Below are positions 36,905 through 48,908 of a DNA stretch of 64,000 bases, piece after piece. The notes beneath the pieces are model-generated. The model saw nothing but the letters and a program-made list of their open reading frames with translations, was not told where the DNA came from and searched no databases. This DNA comes from Armillaria gallica (taxonomy: Eukaryota > Basidiomycota > Agaricomycetes > Agaricales > Physalacriaceae), in contig JBANDB010000010.1 of the NCBI GenBank assembly GCA_037576215.1, forward strand, positions 2,790,001 through 2,854,000, in the 5' to 3' direction. Positions within the stretch are counted from its first letter, which is position 1; each line of letters starts with the position of its first letter. The position numbers were made by a program, and so were the translations under genes.

Positions 36905-38931
36905 AGACAGGGCTGAGCAGTAAATGATTCAACTAACTCAGCGAAAGACTTAGTTTCATCTGGTACACACTTGTTGCCCACTAGTCATACTCATTGTACT
37001 TCTGTAGTATTTACCGCGCATTTGAATATACCCAACAGTGACTTTACCACCAGGAGTGAACCTAAGAAAGAATCAAAACAGGCAGTGGGGGCAGCTGACC
37101 CCAGGACTGCGCAACCAGCTAAATGTTCAATGAGTAGCTCATTGCATGTGAAAGCATCAGATGAAGAGTCACCTACTATAGTGACACCTACCTTAATGGC
37201 GACACACCAGTTGAGGCCCTCTCCTGGTGAGAACGCTGCAGTGACGAATACATGATCAGGTGGGACAGAGCAAGAGCTTCGCTCACACTCTGACAAAGCG
37301 GCCTCATCCATCGGTGAGATACCTCCATGGGGCTCCAGCCATGCTGTGAGTATAGAGGTTAACACTACAGTGCCACCTCTCCTGGTAATGGAGCACAACA
37401 TGAGGATGTTGAAGTCTAAATCTCTCGGCAAGGCAGAGGCTTCGACAAAGACAGAGGATTTAATTACAGAGATAGAGGTGCTGAAGGCAACAAGGGACCC
37501 TGTGGGCTCAGAGGGAAAAGGCTGGGCTGGTAAAACTGTTCATTCAGTACAAGTCGAGCCTGCTGCCTGAGGTGGCCCCTCTGAGAAATGCACCTCCCAC
37601 CTCACAATGGAGCAGCAAGAGTCAAGACGTGACCCTTCAGGATACTGCGTGGCCGATGAAGAAGCTGCTAGCACCCAGGTGGTAAAAAGGGGGCATCCAG
37701 TACAGATCAAGGAGATTCCCAATGATGAGGATGATACCAGTTTCTGACTGAGTCAGAAAACTAACCAAAATCCCTCTACAGCTTCTGAGGTGACCCAGTC
37801 AACAGTAGCTGAACCACCAGGTTCCAGTGTGAAGACTGAGAAGGTCCCACACCAGTGGCTCAAACCGTTCAAAGCAGAATGGACATTACGTGGGATCAAG
37901 AAGGCGAAAATGGAATTGGAAGTGAAAGTGATCTTGAAGAACTGGATCCATAAAATGTGGGTCGAGGAAGTAGTTGACGAGATGATTGAGGGCTTGCAGA
38001 AGGCCACCCACATTAGCACCATGGAATGGATGGACAAACTCTGACAACCCAGGCTCTACATCTGCCAGGTAAGCAGGGGCGATAAGGCTCTAACGACCAA
38101 CATCTGAATTGAGATACCGAGGAATCGCACTCGCACCACATCTTCGGCTTTAGTTGATAGCAGCTGCACTAGTAGCACCATCAATTGAGCCTTTGTTGAG
38201 AAACATAATATTCCCACCCATGCAACAGCAGTGCCCATCACTGTTTACAATGCAGACAGATTAAAAAATAGCTTAGGACAAATCACCACCTTTGTGGAAC
38301 TATGCATCACTATCATAGATCATGCCGAATGCACTAATGCGGAAAAGAAAACTAAAACGTTCAAAAAAATAGTCCCCGAATGGTGCAGAGATTTCAAAGA
38401 TTTATTTGACAAGGAAAACTTTGATGAACTCCTGGCGCTGAAACCGTGGGACCATGCCATCAAACTTATTCCAAACGCTAATGCCAACCTCGACTGCAAG
38501 GTCTATCCACTTAACTGGGCAGAACAAGAGGAGTTGGACAAGTTCCTTGACAAGAACCTATCCAGCAGAAGGATACGACCCTCCAAATTGCCCATGGCAT
38601 CACCATTCTTCTTCATCAAGAAGAAGGATGGGAAGCTAAGACCTGTCAAAGATTACCGGAAGCTTAATGAGATGATGATTAAAAATCGATATCCACTTCC
38701 CCTAATCTCAGAACTCATGGACAAGTTATGCAGCACCAAGTATTTCTCAAAACTGGACGTTCAGTGGGGATACAATAACGTTCATATCAAGATGGGGGAC
38801 AGGTGGAAAGCAGCCTTCAGAACCAATTGTGGCCTGTACGAACCAATGGTCATGTTCTTTGGGCTCACCAACTTGCCTGCCACCTTCCAGTGGATGATGA
38901 ACAATGTCTTTAAAGACCTCATCGCATCTGG
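36905..38931 (+). pseudogene. Gypsy-1 Pol, piece 1 (linker, protease remnant, RT N-terminal half)
   Basis: Continues Gypsy-1 after Gypsy-2. A linker with several stops leads to a damaged aspartic protease (ALVDSSCTSS near 38150; the usual DSG has become DSS). Then come an open RT half (38231-38931: PFFFIKKKDGKLRPVKDYRK near 38603, FGLTNLPATFQWMM near 38857). Compared with Gypsy-2, about 250 bp between protease and RT are missing. Cut at 38932 by T2 just before the YLDD motif. Confidence 0.88.
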
Positions 38932-40271
38932 TGATGAGCCTCCAGGCTCTGTACGCTCATAAATTCGCGGATCTATAATGATCTAGTGATATTCCACCCC
39001 TTCCGAACCGCCATACCAAAGCACAGCCATGATGCGAACTATTATAATTTGCTACAGTCAGCAGCAGTCAAAGCCTTACCAAGGCTGTTTGCTTTGCGCA
39101 GTTCATGGCTTAGTAAATGCACAGAAAGTTCGCATTGCAGCAGCATTGCACAGTAACTGAAGCTACATGCACAGTTATGCACAGCCATGCACAGTTGCGT
39201 AGTTCTTAAAGTTGCACAGCTGCTGACAGATCTCAACTCAGCATTAGTAAGAAAAGGACAAAAATACTCTATTGCGCAGTAAATAGTTCGCTTGTGTTGC
39301 GAATTAACAGGGCAAGGACAAATGTAGCTTACATACAAGTAATTCTCAAAGTAGTATAAAAGTAGCTAACTAAAAGTACGAAAAGAGGAGAAGGAGACAA
39401 AACCCGAAGGGAAGTACTTGCCCACAAGTACATTACCTTACACACCTCCCAGATCCGATACACACACCTGAAGTTATTGCTTCTCTACTGTTCATTAGAG
39501 AAATAACAATTAGCAACTTTCCATTTGCTGATACAGTTAGCTATAACTTCGCGTGCTTACCTCTTCTCCAAAAACTTCGCTAGGAAACCTTTACTGGTTA
39601 CCCTTGCGAAGCATCCTCGACGTTTTAAGTTCGCTTGCATACCTGTGCGCTTTAAAGAGCAATCCGCAGCTAGGATTGAAGCCCTTTAGCCACTAACAAC
39701 CCAGTACTACCGTTTCCGAACTTAGGAAACAACACCACTTAACTCTTATAGAGTTAGACACCTTGGGGCATTAGCTACCTTTCTCATAGAAGAGAAAGTT
39801 CGCTATCATTGCCCTTGTGACTCAACTCAAGATTAGTACTGACTTGCTTGATATTAGGATCATTTAGAGCTATATCTTGCTTGCACATACTTTATCTTGG
39901 ACAAAACCTCGCTCACACCTGGAGCACCAGTACCAGTTAACTCACATAGAGTTCCCCAACCAAATCTGCAGCTAGGATTCCGACACCAAATAGTTCGCGC
40001 CGCATCTAGGTCACCCCCGCTCAGCATACACCCACGTTTATGCACCTTTTCCCTTCCAGGAAAGTTCGCGTACATACCTTGAGCCTCTGAACAGCCTTCA
40101 GAGAATCATAACAAAGCATAGCAATCCTTCACTACACCACCAGGAAGCTACAGTCATCGCACAGAGGTGCAAGACTAGACTCGCTAGAACCTGCCTTCAG
40201 ATTCTGTGTTTGACTACACTCGCCGTTACAGGTCTTGTGTTTTCTGCCCGCAGGAGTCAATAGGTTCATCA
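38932..40271 (+). repeat. T2: copy of the TGATGRGCC-ended repeat
   Basis: 1340 bp, TGATGAGCCTCCAGGCTCTG to AGGTTCATCA. It shares its first 35 bp with T3 and T1. A TATA-like AGTATAAAAGTAG lies at 39352. Non-coding. Flanks CTGG and CCGG are near inverted complements. It splits the RT gene of Gypsy-1 between the KDLIA and GKVTIYLDD blocks. Confidence 0.7.
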
Positions 40272-40913
40272 CCGGAAAGGTCACCATTTATCTTGATGAT
40301 ATTCTCATCATGTCCAAAACCAAGGAGGAGCACCATTGAGTTATGCAAGAAGTGCTGACGACCCTACAAAAACACAAGCTGTTCCTTAAAGCTGAGAAGT
40401 GCAAGTTTGTGGTCTTGGAGATGGAATACCTGGGTGTCATCATCAGCAAGAGCAATATCTGCATGGACCTGGTCAAAATCAAAGGCATTCTTGATTGGCC
40501 AGTACTGACCAAGAAGAAAGAGCTTCAGTCCTTCTTGGGATTCACCAATTTCTACTGACACTTTATAAAGAACTACAGCAAAATCATAAAACCCATGACT
40601 CAATTAATGGGCAACAACACATGGAAATGGGGCAAAGCTCAACAGGAGGCTTTCGAGCAGTTGAAGAGACAATTAGTCGAGGATGTTGTGCTCACTATAC
40701 TGACAAATGAGGGGAAGTTCAGGGTGGAAGCGGACACTAGCAAAGGGGCCATTGGCACAGTCCTTTTCCAAGAACAGGACAGCAAGTGGAGACCCATCTC
40801 ATTCCTATCCAAATCTCTTTCAGTCACTGAGCAAAACTATGAAATTTACAACAAAGAACTCCTTGTGATCATGATAGCTCTCAAGGAGTGGAGACACTAC
40901 CTTATGGTCGCAT
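40272..40913 (+). pseudogene. Gypsy-1 Pol, piece 2 (RT catalytic end and RNase H start)
   Basis: Resumes with the RT active site YLDD at 40289-40300, then the RT thumb (LQSFLGFTNFY near 40526) and RNase H (EQNYEIYNKELLVIMIALKE near 40831). Stops near 40338 and 40556. Interrupted at 40914 by R1, with GCAT at 40910-40913. The reading frame continues on the minus strand from 48222, after the inversion. Confidence 0.9.
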
Positions 40914-42576
40914 TGATGTGGTCGGTAATGGGCAGCATGCAAATGAAACTAGTGTCTAGATCGTCAATCTAGATACTAACTATCACACACACACACACAT
41001 AATCACCAATATTAAATTCGAGGGTGAGTATGATAGAAGCACTTGTGGTGTACATAGATTTCGATAATCAATTGGGTTTTGCTTTAAAACAACTTCGATT
41101 CAAGTCTAGAAGTGTTTACACAAGATACACTAATCGCAATAGCAAGGTATATGAACATGGGGGTTTTGTAAGGTATAATTTGAGTGGCTTAGACTCGCAA
41201 CAACTTTGTCTAGAAGAGCTGGGAAGGCTTTAACTAGGCAAGCTTTAACAATTGAACAATCAAAAACCTAGAGGTCTACAAAGAGCATAATTGCTCTGGA
41301 GTACATGGACTTGATTACAACACAAGCACACACACTTGCAACAAAGAACTGAAGTTCTACAAAGAGTACACAGACTCTACAAAGAACACACAGGTCCTGG
41401 CTTCAAGTATGAGACTTGCAAAGAGTACACAGACTCTAGAGTACACTGACTTGTTAACTGTTTGAACTTAAAGCGTTCTAGGGCTTATTTCACTTCAACT
41501 AGGCAATGTCTTCGGTCTGTGGTTGACTTAGCACATCTAGATCACTTTAGTCAGTGAGGGAGCACGAGGCCTTTGTATGCGGAGCAGTTCAATTAACTAG
41601 CAAGGTGCAAACATGGGGATGACTCTTCTTCCTACTTGGTTCCTCTAGATTACTTATAGCTGCCCTTTTGGGGTTGACTTGGTAAACTTAATTCACTTCA
41701 GTTGAGGATATGCAATTTAAAACCAGTGATTGATTAGGTAGCTATAAGGCTACTAGCACAAACACAGGGGAATGCTTTCCTGCTGTTATGCATCTAGTCA
41801 CTGCTAATTTATACAATTTCTAGCCTAGGTATAGGAGCTTGTATCTAAAAGTAATTATGGTATGAGCTTTGGGTATCAATACAAATGATGAGTAATTAAT
41901 TTACAAGTATTGTGCCATTCTGAGGTTTCTATTCAGTTGTGTGGAATGACTAGTAGTTATTCTATTGCCAAGGAGTGCCCTACTGGTCTGTAGGAACCCC
42001 TCGCTTCTCCTTTATGCCTTGTCATGTGGATTCCTATTCAATACTACAGCTTGCGCAGTATTTTGAGGGTGTAACCACTGATCGTGATCGATCGTCGGAC
42101 TGAGATTGTATTGCTTTGATCAGTATGCGATCTTAATTAGCTATCTCAGTGCCAAGCGTCGATTATTCAGTTATTTCTAGGTTTAGTCATGTTCTAGACT
42201 AAGTTCATTTTACTGTGTGTATTGTTGTGGACTTAGCAATCCTTTTCTAGGTTTATTCAAGTCGTCGAGATGATGAGTAATCTAGTCCTTCTGTGTTCTG
42301 CTTTATTGTTTGTATCTCATCTTGATGTGTCCCTTGGTTCTGACTGTAAATAGTCTTGTTTTGGGCAGGGAATAGCATTCAATGTTGAAGGCTTATAGAG
42401 TTGACTCATCTAGATGTCGCTTCTAAGTCCGTTCTGACACTGTACTGCTCATTATCTTATGTAGTATACTAGCTATCAGTGTAAAGCCTTCACTATAGCT
42501 CTCTGTACCGCTTGTAGACTGCACTATTTGATAGAAAATCGCAAAATCTACAGGTAGCCTGATACCAAGCGTATCA
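40914..42576 (-). repeat. R1: LTR-like repeat, recombination partner of R2
   Basis: 1663 bp with TGAT...ATCA ends. On the minus strand it reads TGATACGCTTGGTATCAGG to GACCACATCA. About 99% identical to R2 apart from a (CA)n length change near 40983 and one 55-60 bp tandem-repeat unit near 41380. Left flank is Gypsy-1 RNase H; right flank is the DUF6589 gene. It contains the uninterrupted Helitron target AACAA|TAAAG (42301-42310, minus strand). Confidence 0.85.
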
Positions 42577-45500
42577 GTGTCATCCCATTCATACTCATTA
42601 TTGGATTTGCAGGAACATTATCACCAGCATCTGACTTGTTCTGGACATCCACAGCCTCATGTATGCCAGCTGCACCATCCCCCAGTGTGTGGTTCAAGAA
42701 GTCCTGCAGCTTTCCAGATGCTAAAATGTTCATACCAGTGGCATACTCATCTTGCACCAGTCAGCTTTCCATGTGGCCATTGATAAACTGTAAACTGAAA
42801 TTTTGATGGTAATGATATCCAAGGCGATTGATATCAGCTTGCTTTGAAGGATCGGTATGATCATAGCTGTTCTTTTTGAACCTGAACAATATAGGGAATC
42901 AGTCTTGGAGCTGACTGAATCCTTGAATATTCAAGCCAACTGCTTCAGCCAGATGTTTGGAATCGAACTCGTGACTCTTAGAGTTGAAGAGTCACTTGAT
43001 CCAGAAGTTGAAATGCTCCTGCGTCAAGTCAAACTCAAACCAGTGGCCAGGATGTCTGAAAGTGTTGACAAGATAATTGTTCATGATAGCATCTACGAGA
43101 TCATCCAGAAACTCATAGAGAAAATTGCATGTGAGTTCCAGTAGCTCATTTCTGTAGTTCATGGAACCAGCAGCCCAGAAGGAAAAATGAAGCAGCTAGC
43201 ATAAAGCACATGAGTCAGATTATGTAGGCTTAAGATGGTGAACAGATACTACCTTAATGATCTCAAAAGCACACCCAAGATCCCCTTCAGCAATTAATGC
43301 ACACAATTTGAGATACCAGAATGTACATTGGAGAAAACCAATATTGTTGGCCAGACATTGGTCTCTGTTGACCAAATTGTGAGTCTCCATGGGCACGGCT
43401 TTGTTGTTGCCAGCCCATAGCTTTGGCTTCTTGGCATTTGATGGCTTCTGGCAAACAGCTTCGAGATCTAGAGATAAAAATGATTAATTAAACAAGAAAA
43501 ATAAGAGTTCTTATCTCTCACCTTCAGCATTCACCACAGACAGCAGTGTGGGTGGCCCAAATGTCTCAGCTGGCTGGTATGCATGTACTGCTGCATCATA
43601 GGCCTGGCTGCACATGTACCATTGATAAATGAGAGATGAGTACTCTCCAATTGTCTTAAGGTCGCACTGATGTAAGATGCCTTCTGGTCTGAAATAGCCC
43701 TGTAGAGCATCTAGCAGGGGCATGTTGGCAGGGTAGGATTTTGCTGTCTTCTCCTTGCATATCAGTCTGTGTGTCCATTCAGTTGAGTTGCCCTCACATA
43801 GAAGCCTTTCACTCACCATAGTCCCTCTAATACCATTGCCTTGAAGCGATCCTCTAGTATATGGTGTGCTGGATAGATGTCACATTTCTCGTGGTTGAAC
43901 TTTGTATGCTCCATGATCTGGACCATCTCATGATGAAGCCCATACAGCTTGTTACCCTCTAAGGGGAACCAATGCAGACGAAAGATTGCCTTCTGCCAGT
44001 TCCATTTTAAATGCCAGAGCTGAATGATTGGAAGAGCCCAATCATGCCATTCAAAACCTGGCTGTACTTTCGACATGTAGCACTTGATTTTGCAGATCTG
44101 GTCAATGGTGAGCTGATCACCACATACACAAATCAACCACCTTGACATCCATGCCACTGCTATACCCAACTGTGCGATGACCAGATTGTACAGCACATTC
44201 TTAGTTCCACAAGTGGTAGACTCATCAATATCAGTGGACTGCATGCTGAACACTTTGCTTTTACACAGGCACAGTGGCCGTTTAGCATAAGTTGATGAGA
44301 ATAAGTCCTCTACAGCTGGCTGAAATTGAGCAAGTGCTGGTATGTGCTTGAGCCAAATGTGAAGCACTGTGGCACCACCGATACCTTGTAGATTCCCCCA
44401 GTCAATGTCTTGTCGAAGAATCACAGTGGTGATGTTCTTATGTTCTTGCTTGGCTATGTTTCGGAGCAGTGGTTCTGCCTCGAGTGCTCCAGGCAGAACA
44501 TCTTCCAATTGGACAAGAGTCGCTGCTGTTCCACTTTTGACTTCATCACAACATCCCAAGGACTGCTGCCAAGCACATCTCATCTTGTTGACATTGTCAA
44601 AAAGTATCTGGAAGGTAGGGGCTGTGGTATCAAGGGTTGCGCCAAAGGCATGTAACTGAGTATCGGCATCGGATGCCAATATATGAAGGCTGGACAGAAT
44701 GGTACTGTATGCAACTGAAACCCCAATATGACTCAACATGGCAATGACATCTCAGTGGGCATTACATGTGAAGAGAAAGATACCTACAAGAGTAGGAAAG
44801 ATAATAGCATAGGTGTAGCGAAGATGTAATAGCGCCAGGATTGCCACAGTAACACCCTGGTTCATGAATCAGCAATGCAACACAGCAAAGGGCAGATGGA
44901 AGAGGTACATACCAGCCATGGATCTGAGCACATTGCCATAGGAACCCCTGACAAGACAGTATCAGATGCTGGTGTTGTGCCCAGGGTCGCATTGCTTGGA
45001 GTTGTGTTATTGCTTGAGGGTAGGCTGGGTGGTGCATTGGCAGCCTTATTTGCAGCCTCTTCAAGCTGTTTGCAATCCTCCTTGCTTACAGTGCAGGTGG
45101 CTATTATCACAAATAAGGCAGGGGCTATATTCACTATCTTTTCCTGACTGCCATTGAGAGTAGCCACCATGAGAGTAGCAAGTCCCATGACATCTGTTCT
45201 TTCTTCTTGCATACAAAGGTCAGGCACTCAGCCAGCCATGTAGACTCCACATCAACGGGATCCAGCACTACAGAGAGTGCCCAGTTAACAAGTGCATTTT
45301 TGGTACAGTTAGGATGAGGGGTTGGTAGAACATGTTGGAGATGAAGCATGGGTGCCAAAGCATACTGTGGAAGGGTGAAATGAGGCTCATCAGCCTTCCA
45401 ATTGTGATATGAGGTGGTGTCCAAGTGCCAGTACAGAAGATTCACAATACCAGCCACTTGAGTGCCATTGCAAATGAAAGCAGAGAAGCACTGTGTGAGT

Positions 45501-45845
45501 GAAGGATGTTGTGCATATTTTCCCTCAGATTCAGTGAATAGTGCAAAGAGAAAGGTGCCTATGGTTTCAAAACCTGCCTTACATGATGCATTTACAACCA
45601 GCTGAAGCTGACTCGCAACCAATATATCAAGGGTGTGTGGCCATCAAAATTGTGCTCATGAGCCTTTCCCTCCTTGCATAGTGGGACACATGTCATCAAA
45701 AAGGCCAGAAGAGAACTTTCTCTCTAATGCAGACTGAAAGTCTTCAACAGAATCAGCACTCTGTGAGCTTGAGCTTGGAGGACTGGAGTAGCAGTGGAGA
45801 GATGGAGATGGGAGTATATTGTTGAACATGAAAGCAGGGGGTGTC
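42577..45845 (-). pseudogene. DUF6589-type gene, main part (piece 3 of 3)
   Basis: A family of unknown function expanded in mushroom-forming fungi. On the minus strand it reads from a Ser-rich stretch (SPPSSSSQSADSVEDFQSAL near 45770), through 45622-45134 (FLFALFTESEGKYAQHPSL), after introns to the core at 44739-43813 (FDNVNKMRCAWQ near 44600, DIDEST near 44230, CGDQLTIDQI near 44120, HLKWNWQKAIFRLHWFP near 44010), then 43819-43511. The tail (HFNFWIK near 42985, DEYATGMNIL near 42750) ends at R1. Introns about 43466-43522 and 43197-43253. The family name rests on the FDNVN and GDQLTI blocks as I recall them. Broken by TGA codons (two near 45640-45660), a frameshift near 43815 and the transposons. 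R2 entered close to its natural 3' end. Confidence 0.62.
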
Positions 45846-46236
45846 TGTTAGACCTGAACTCCAATCAAGGATAAACAACAGCTGTCTCATGTTCGGGCAG
45901 TCACCGTTGAGTTCCTTAAATGATAGGAGATAAGGCTAAGTCTTTAGTTCTTAGCGATGAATTATGCAAAGTTTTGGTATAGATTAAACATTAGCTCAAA
46001 GCTGGGGTATGTACAGCGAGAGCTACTACTTAAATACTTGAAGTGAGGGTCTATACATAAGTCATCCATGAGAGGTAGGAACTAGAGCACATAATATCAA
46101 TGTGAGAACACACAATATCGAAGAGATAACATGGGAGTGTTGAATGGTTACTCGGTTGCCCCTATGGTCGATGGCCCGGTTGGTCCAGTGTGAAAGATAA
46201 GATAAGATAAAGGAAAAAAGTGAATAAATCATAACA
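45846..46236 (-). repeat. 3' LTR of Gypsy-1 (inverted block)
   Basis: 391 bp. On the minus strand TGTTATGATTTATTC to GGTCTAACA, the same length and order as the 5' LTR at 23685-24075, differing mainly by transitions. Outside it lies GTGTC (45841-45845), the complement of GACAC. A polypurine tract (AAGGAGAGGG) precedes it on the coding strand. Confidence 0.92.
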
Positions 46237-48226
46237 TTACCCTCTCCTTAAGGCAGGCATCCCAACTGCTGTTAAGCTTCTTCCCCACTGTTTCATTTGA
46301 CGTGTTCATCATACCAGTTGATATCCCAGTATTCGTCAAAGAGTTTGGCGTATTGTGGTAATTCATGTTCGTAGTACCACATTTCTGCTGGTTGGCCGAA
46401 TTGTGGATCTCTTCCTGGTCGTACGAGGTATTGCCATCCTTTCCAAGGTCCCCAATGTTCTCTGTCTGGTCGCTCTGCTGTGATGATGATGGTTGCATCT
46501 GGCTTATCAGTTGTGATGAGATCAATATGTTCCATTAAGAACTCTTCAATAAGCTTGTCTGCATCCATGTCATCTTCTTGCACCCAGCTGTTCAATTCAG
46601 GTCCATAGCCCTTCCATTTTATGAAATAGTCTGTTACTGTCTTTGGTGGTCCTCCTTGCCTTCCTCGAACTCATCGTTGTCTGCTGTTTAAGACTTTTTC
46701 GACTTCGTAGTGTTCTTCACCATCTATAAGGTCTGGTGGTGGGGAAGGTGGCTGCTCCTGATTAGGAAATGCCAGAGGGACATATGGAGTGAGTAATGAC
46801 TCATTGAATGTTGGATGGATCTTCCAGTTGGCTGGTAGAGACAGGGTGTACATGGAGGTGCCCTTCTTGCTCTTGACCTTGAAGGGACCTATTTGTTTAT
46901 CATCGAGTTTTTTCTTGGGTCAAGGAAGGTGGAGGTTGGTCATGTCGAGCCAGACCTTGTCACATAATTTGTACTTGATGGCTGAATGCTTCTTTTTGTC
47001 ATATTGTGCTTTCATTTGATGCAGCTTTTCGAGTGACTTTTTGGTGGTCACATGGATCTCTTGCATTTTGGAAATGAAGGTGTTCGAAGTGGGGGTGCAG
47101 TGGGTTTTGTTCCTGGTAGTAGTGCAGGGTTATAGCCATAGTTGATTTTGAATGGGCTTTTGCTGGTGGAGGAGTGGGTTCAGTTGTTGTGAGCGAATGT
47201 GGCAAGGGAAAGCCATTCTGCCCAGTCAGTCTGTAGGTGATTAACAAACATGCAGAGGTATTTTTTGACCTCTTGGTTAGCCCTTTCGGTCTGCCCATCT
47301 GTTTGAGGGTGATAGGCAGTTGAGGTGTTGCCCTTGATCTGAAGGAGGTTGTAGAGGTCTTTCATAAACTTTGGTATGAATATAGTTCTCCTGTCCGAGA
47401 TGATGACTTGGGGCATTCCATGTTTGGCATACACCTTGTCGTGCAAGATCTTTGCCCATCCTTCCGATGATAATTCGGTGGAACATGCCACAGGAATAAT
47501 TTCCTTCAAGAAATAGTCAATGATCATGAGGATGGCATCATAGCCGTTGCTTTTGGGTAGTCCTGTTACCATGTCCACTGAGATGTGGGTCCATGGACAG
47601 AAGGGTATCTCATTGGGATGAAGGGGTGCCGCTTTTGCTTGATTGCTGCTCTTTGTTCATTGACAAGTTTCACAGGCCCTTATGTAGGCTTTGATATCCT
47701 TCTTCATCTTTGGCCACCAGAACTCTCGCAGCATGAGCTCCTTGGTTTTTTCAATGCCCAGGTGTCTGGCGGTAACATGGTCATGGGACCGAGCAATGAT
47801 TTCTCCATGAAGAGCATGGTGTCAGGGAACATAGATCCAGCCATCGTACCAGATGAGTCTGTCATTCATCTTCATGCCATGGTTGTGGTTGAGGGAACCA
47901 GCGATGGCGTTGTCCCAAAGATGGATGTTTCTGTTGGTGGACTGTATGTTTCAATGGATCTCTTTAATGGTGGGCATGATCATGGCCCTGAAATGTTCAG
48001 GAGATAGGACTACTACTTGATTGTTATCATCCTGCCATTGATCATAGTCTGCTCGACGAGAGAGAAGGTCGGCCTTTTTGTTAGTGGTCCTGGCTTTATG
48101 GTGGAGGGTGAAATGATATTCTGCCAGCTTGGTGATCCATCAGGCTTGTCATCAATTTACTTTCTGAGGCTTTCAGAAATACTGGAGGTTCTGGTGATCT
48201 GTCCAGATTTCAAAGTCTTGATATGC
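46237..48226 (-). pseudogene. Gypsy-1 Pol, piece 3 (RNase H end, integrase, chromodomain)
   Basis: RNase H end (48220-48030), integrase zinc-finger and catalytic core (47578-47180: DMVTGLPKSNGYDAILMIID, YHPQTDGQTERANQEVKKYL), the GPF-like block (near 46890) and a chromodomain region around 46720-46590, followed by a Trp/Tyr-rich tail (46595-46293: HWGPWKGWQYLVRPGRDPQF) that a similar Gypsy-2 frame lacks in this form. Chromodomains direct integration to marked chromatin. Stops and frameshifts (near 47178, 46990, 46670) inactivate it. Confidence 0.88.
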
Positions 48227-48908
48227 TGATACGCTTGGTATCAGGCTACCTGTAGATTTTGCGATTTTCTATCAAATAGTGCAGTCTACAAGCGGTACAG
48301 AGAGCTATAGTGAAGGCTTTACACTGATAGCTAGTATACTACATAAGATAATGAGCAGTACAGTGTCAGAACGGACTTAGAAGCGACATCTAGACGAGTC
48401 AACTCTATAAGCCTTCAACATTGAATGCTATTCCCTGCCCAAAACAAGACTATTTACAGTCAGAACCAAGGGACACATCAAGATGAGATACAAACAATCT
48501 ATATATTAAGAGAGGTAGCGAAGATGACATAATAAGGCGGACTTTGAATTTTCCGGCCATTGCCATACTCCGGCCAATTCCGGCTGAGTTTCAACTTCAC
48601 CATGCTGCAATGGTGTGGCTTCAAGCCTGTCCCCTTTCCTTCTTACCCTCTGCTCTGTTCCACTCTCCCCTCACAGTGCACCATCTCAGGCAAGAATTAC
48701 AACCCTTTTACATATAATAAGGACTTTTGGGATCTCTCACAGTACTGTCTATCAATATTTGATTGAACCTCTTCATTTCTGATTTTCTCTGCAGGTGTCT
48801 TTGCCTCTTCCTTACACAGTGTTGCTACTATTTCCACCTCTCTATACCCTGTGATGTGTGTACCACTCTTATTTTTCTAAGATCAATGCTCACAGCTTTC
48901 TTTTAATA

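Larger units (their letters stand above)
23685..40913 (+). mobile_element. Gypsy-1 chromovirus, left part (5' LTR to RNase H)
   Basis: A Ty3/Gypsy LTR retrotransposon in plus orientation: 5' LTR 23685-24075, self-priming PBS, Gag, protease, RT and the start of RNase H. It is interrupted by T1 (24497-26184), Gypsy-2 (28476-36899) and T2 (38932-40271). Its remaining third lies inverted at 45846-48226. The target GACAC lies at 23680-23684, and its complement GTGTC lies at 45841-45845 outside the 3' LTR. Confidence 0.92.
42577..48226 (-). other. Inverted block between R1 and R2
   Basis: This block holds the 3' part of the DUF6589 gene and the 3' part of Gypsy-1, both on the minus strand, while their 5' parts (16153-23684 and 23685-40913) are on the plus strand. 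Turning it around places GCAT next to GCAT and GACAC next to GACAC and joins both frames. Confidence 0.85.
45846..48226 (-). mobile_element. Gypsy-1 chromovirus, right part (RNase H to 3' LTR)
   Basis: The missing 3' third of the element at 23685-40913, brought to the other strand by the R1/R2 inversion. It begins with the RNase H block DFEIWTDHQNLQYF at 48220, precisely where the left part stops. Confidence 0.9.

Noticed and set aside
38932..40271. T2 as a Crypton or as an ordinary solo LTR with a 5-bp duplication
   Set aside because: No tyrosine recombinase is present and TCTGG/CCGGA are not direct repeats, so neither label is supported.
41024..41233. 69-codon ORF in R1, also present in R2 at 58694-58903
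   Set aside because: It is kept only because R1 and R2 are almost identical; R3 lacks it and no domain is seen. Treated as chance within a repeat.
45846..48226. A third, independent Gypsy element
   Set aside because: GACAC and GCAT matches, LTR length and frame continuity show that it is the displaced 3' end of Gypsy-1.
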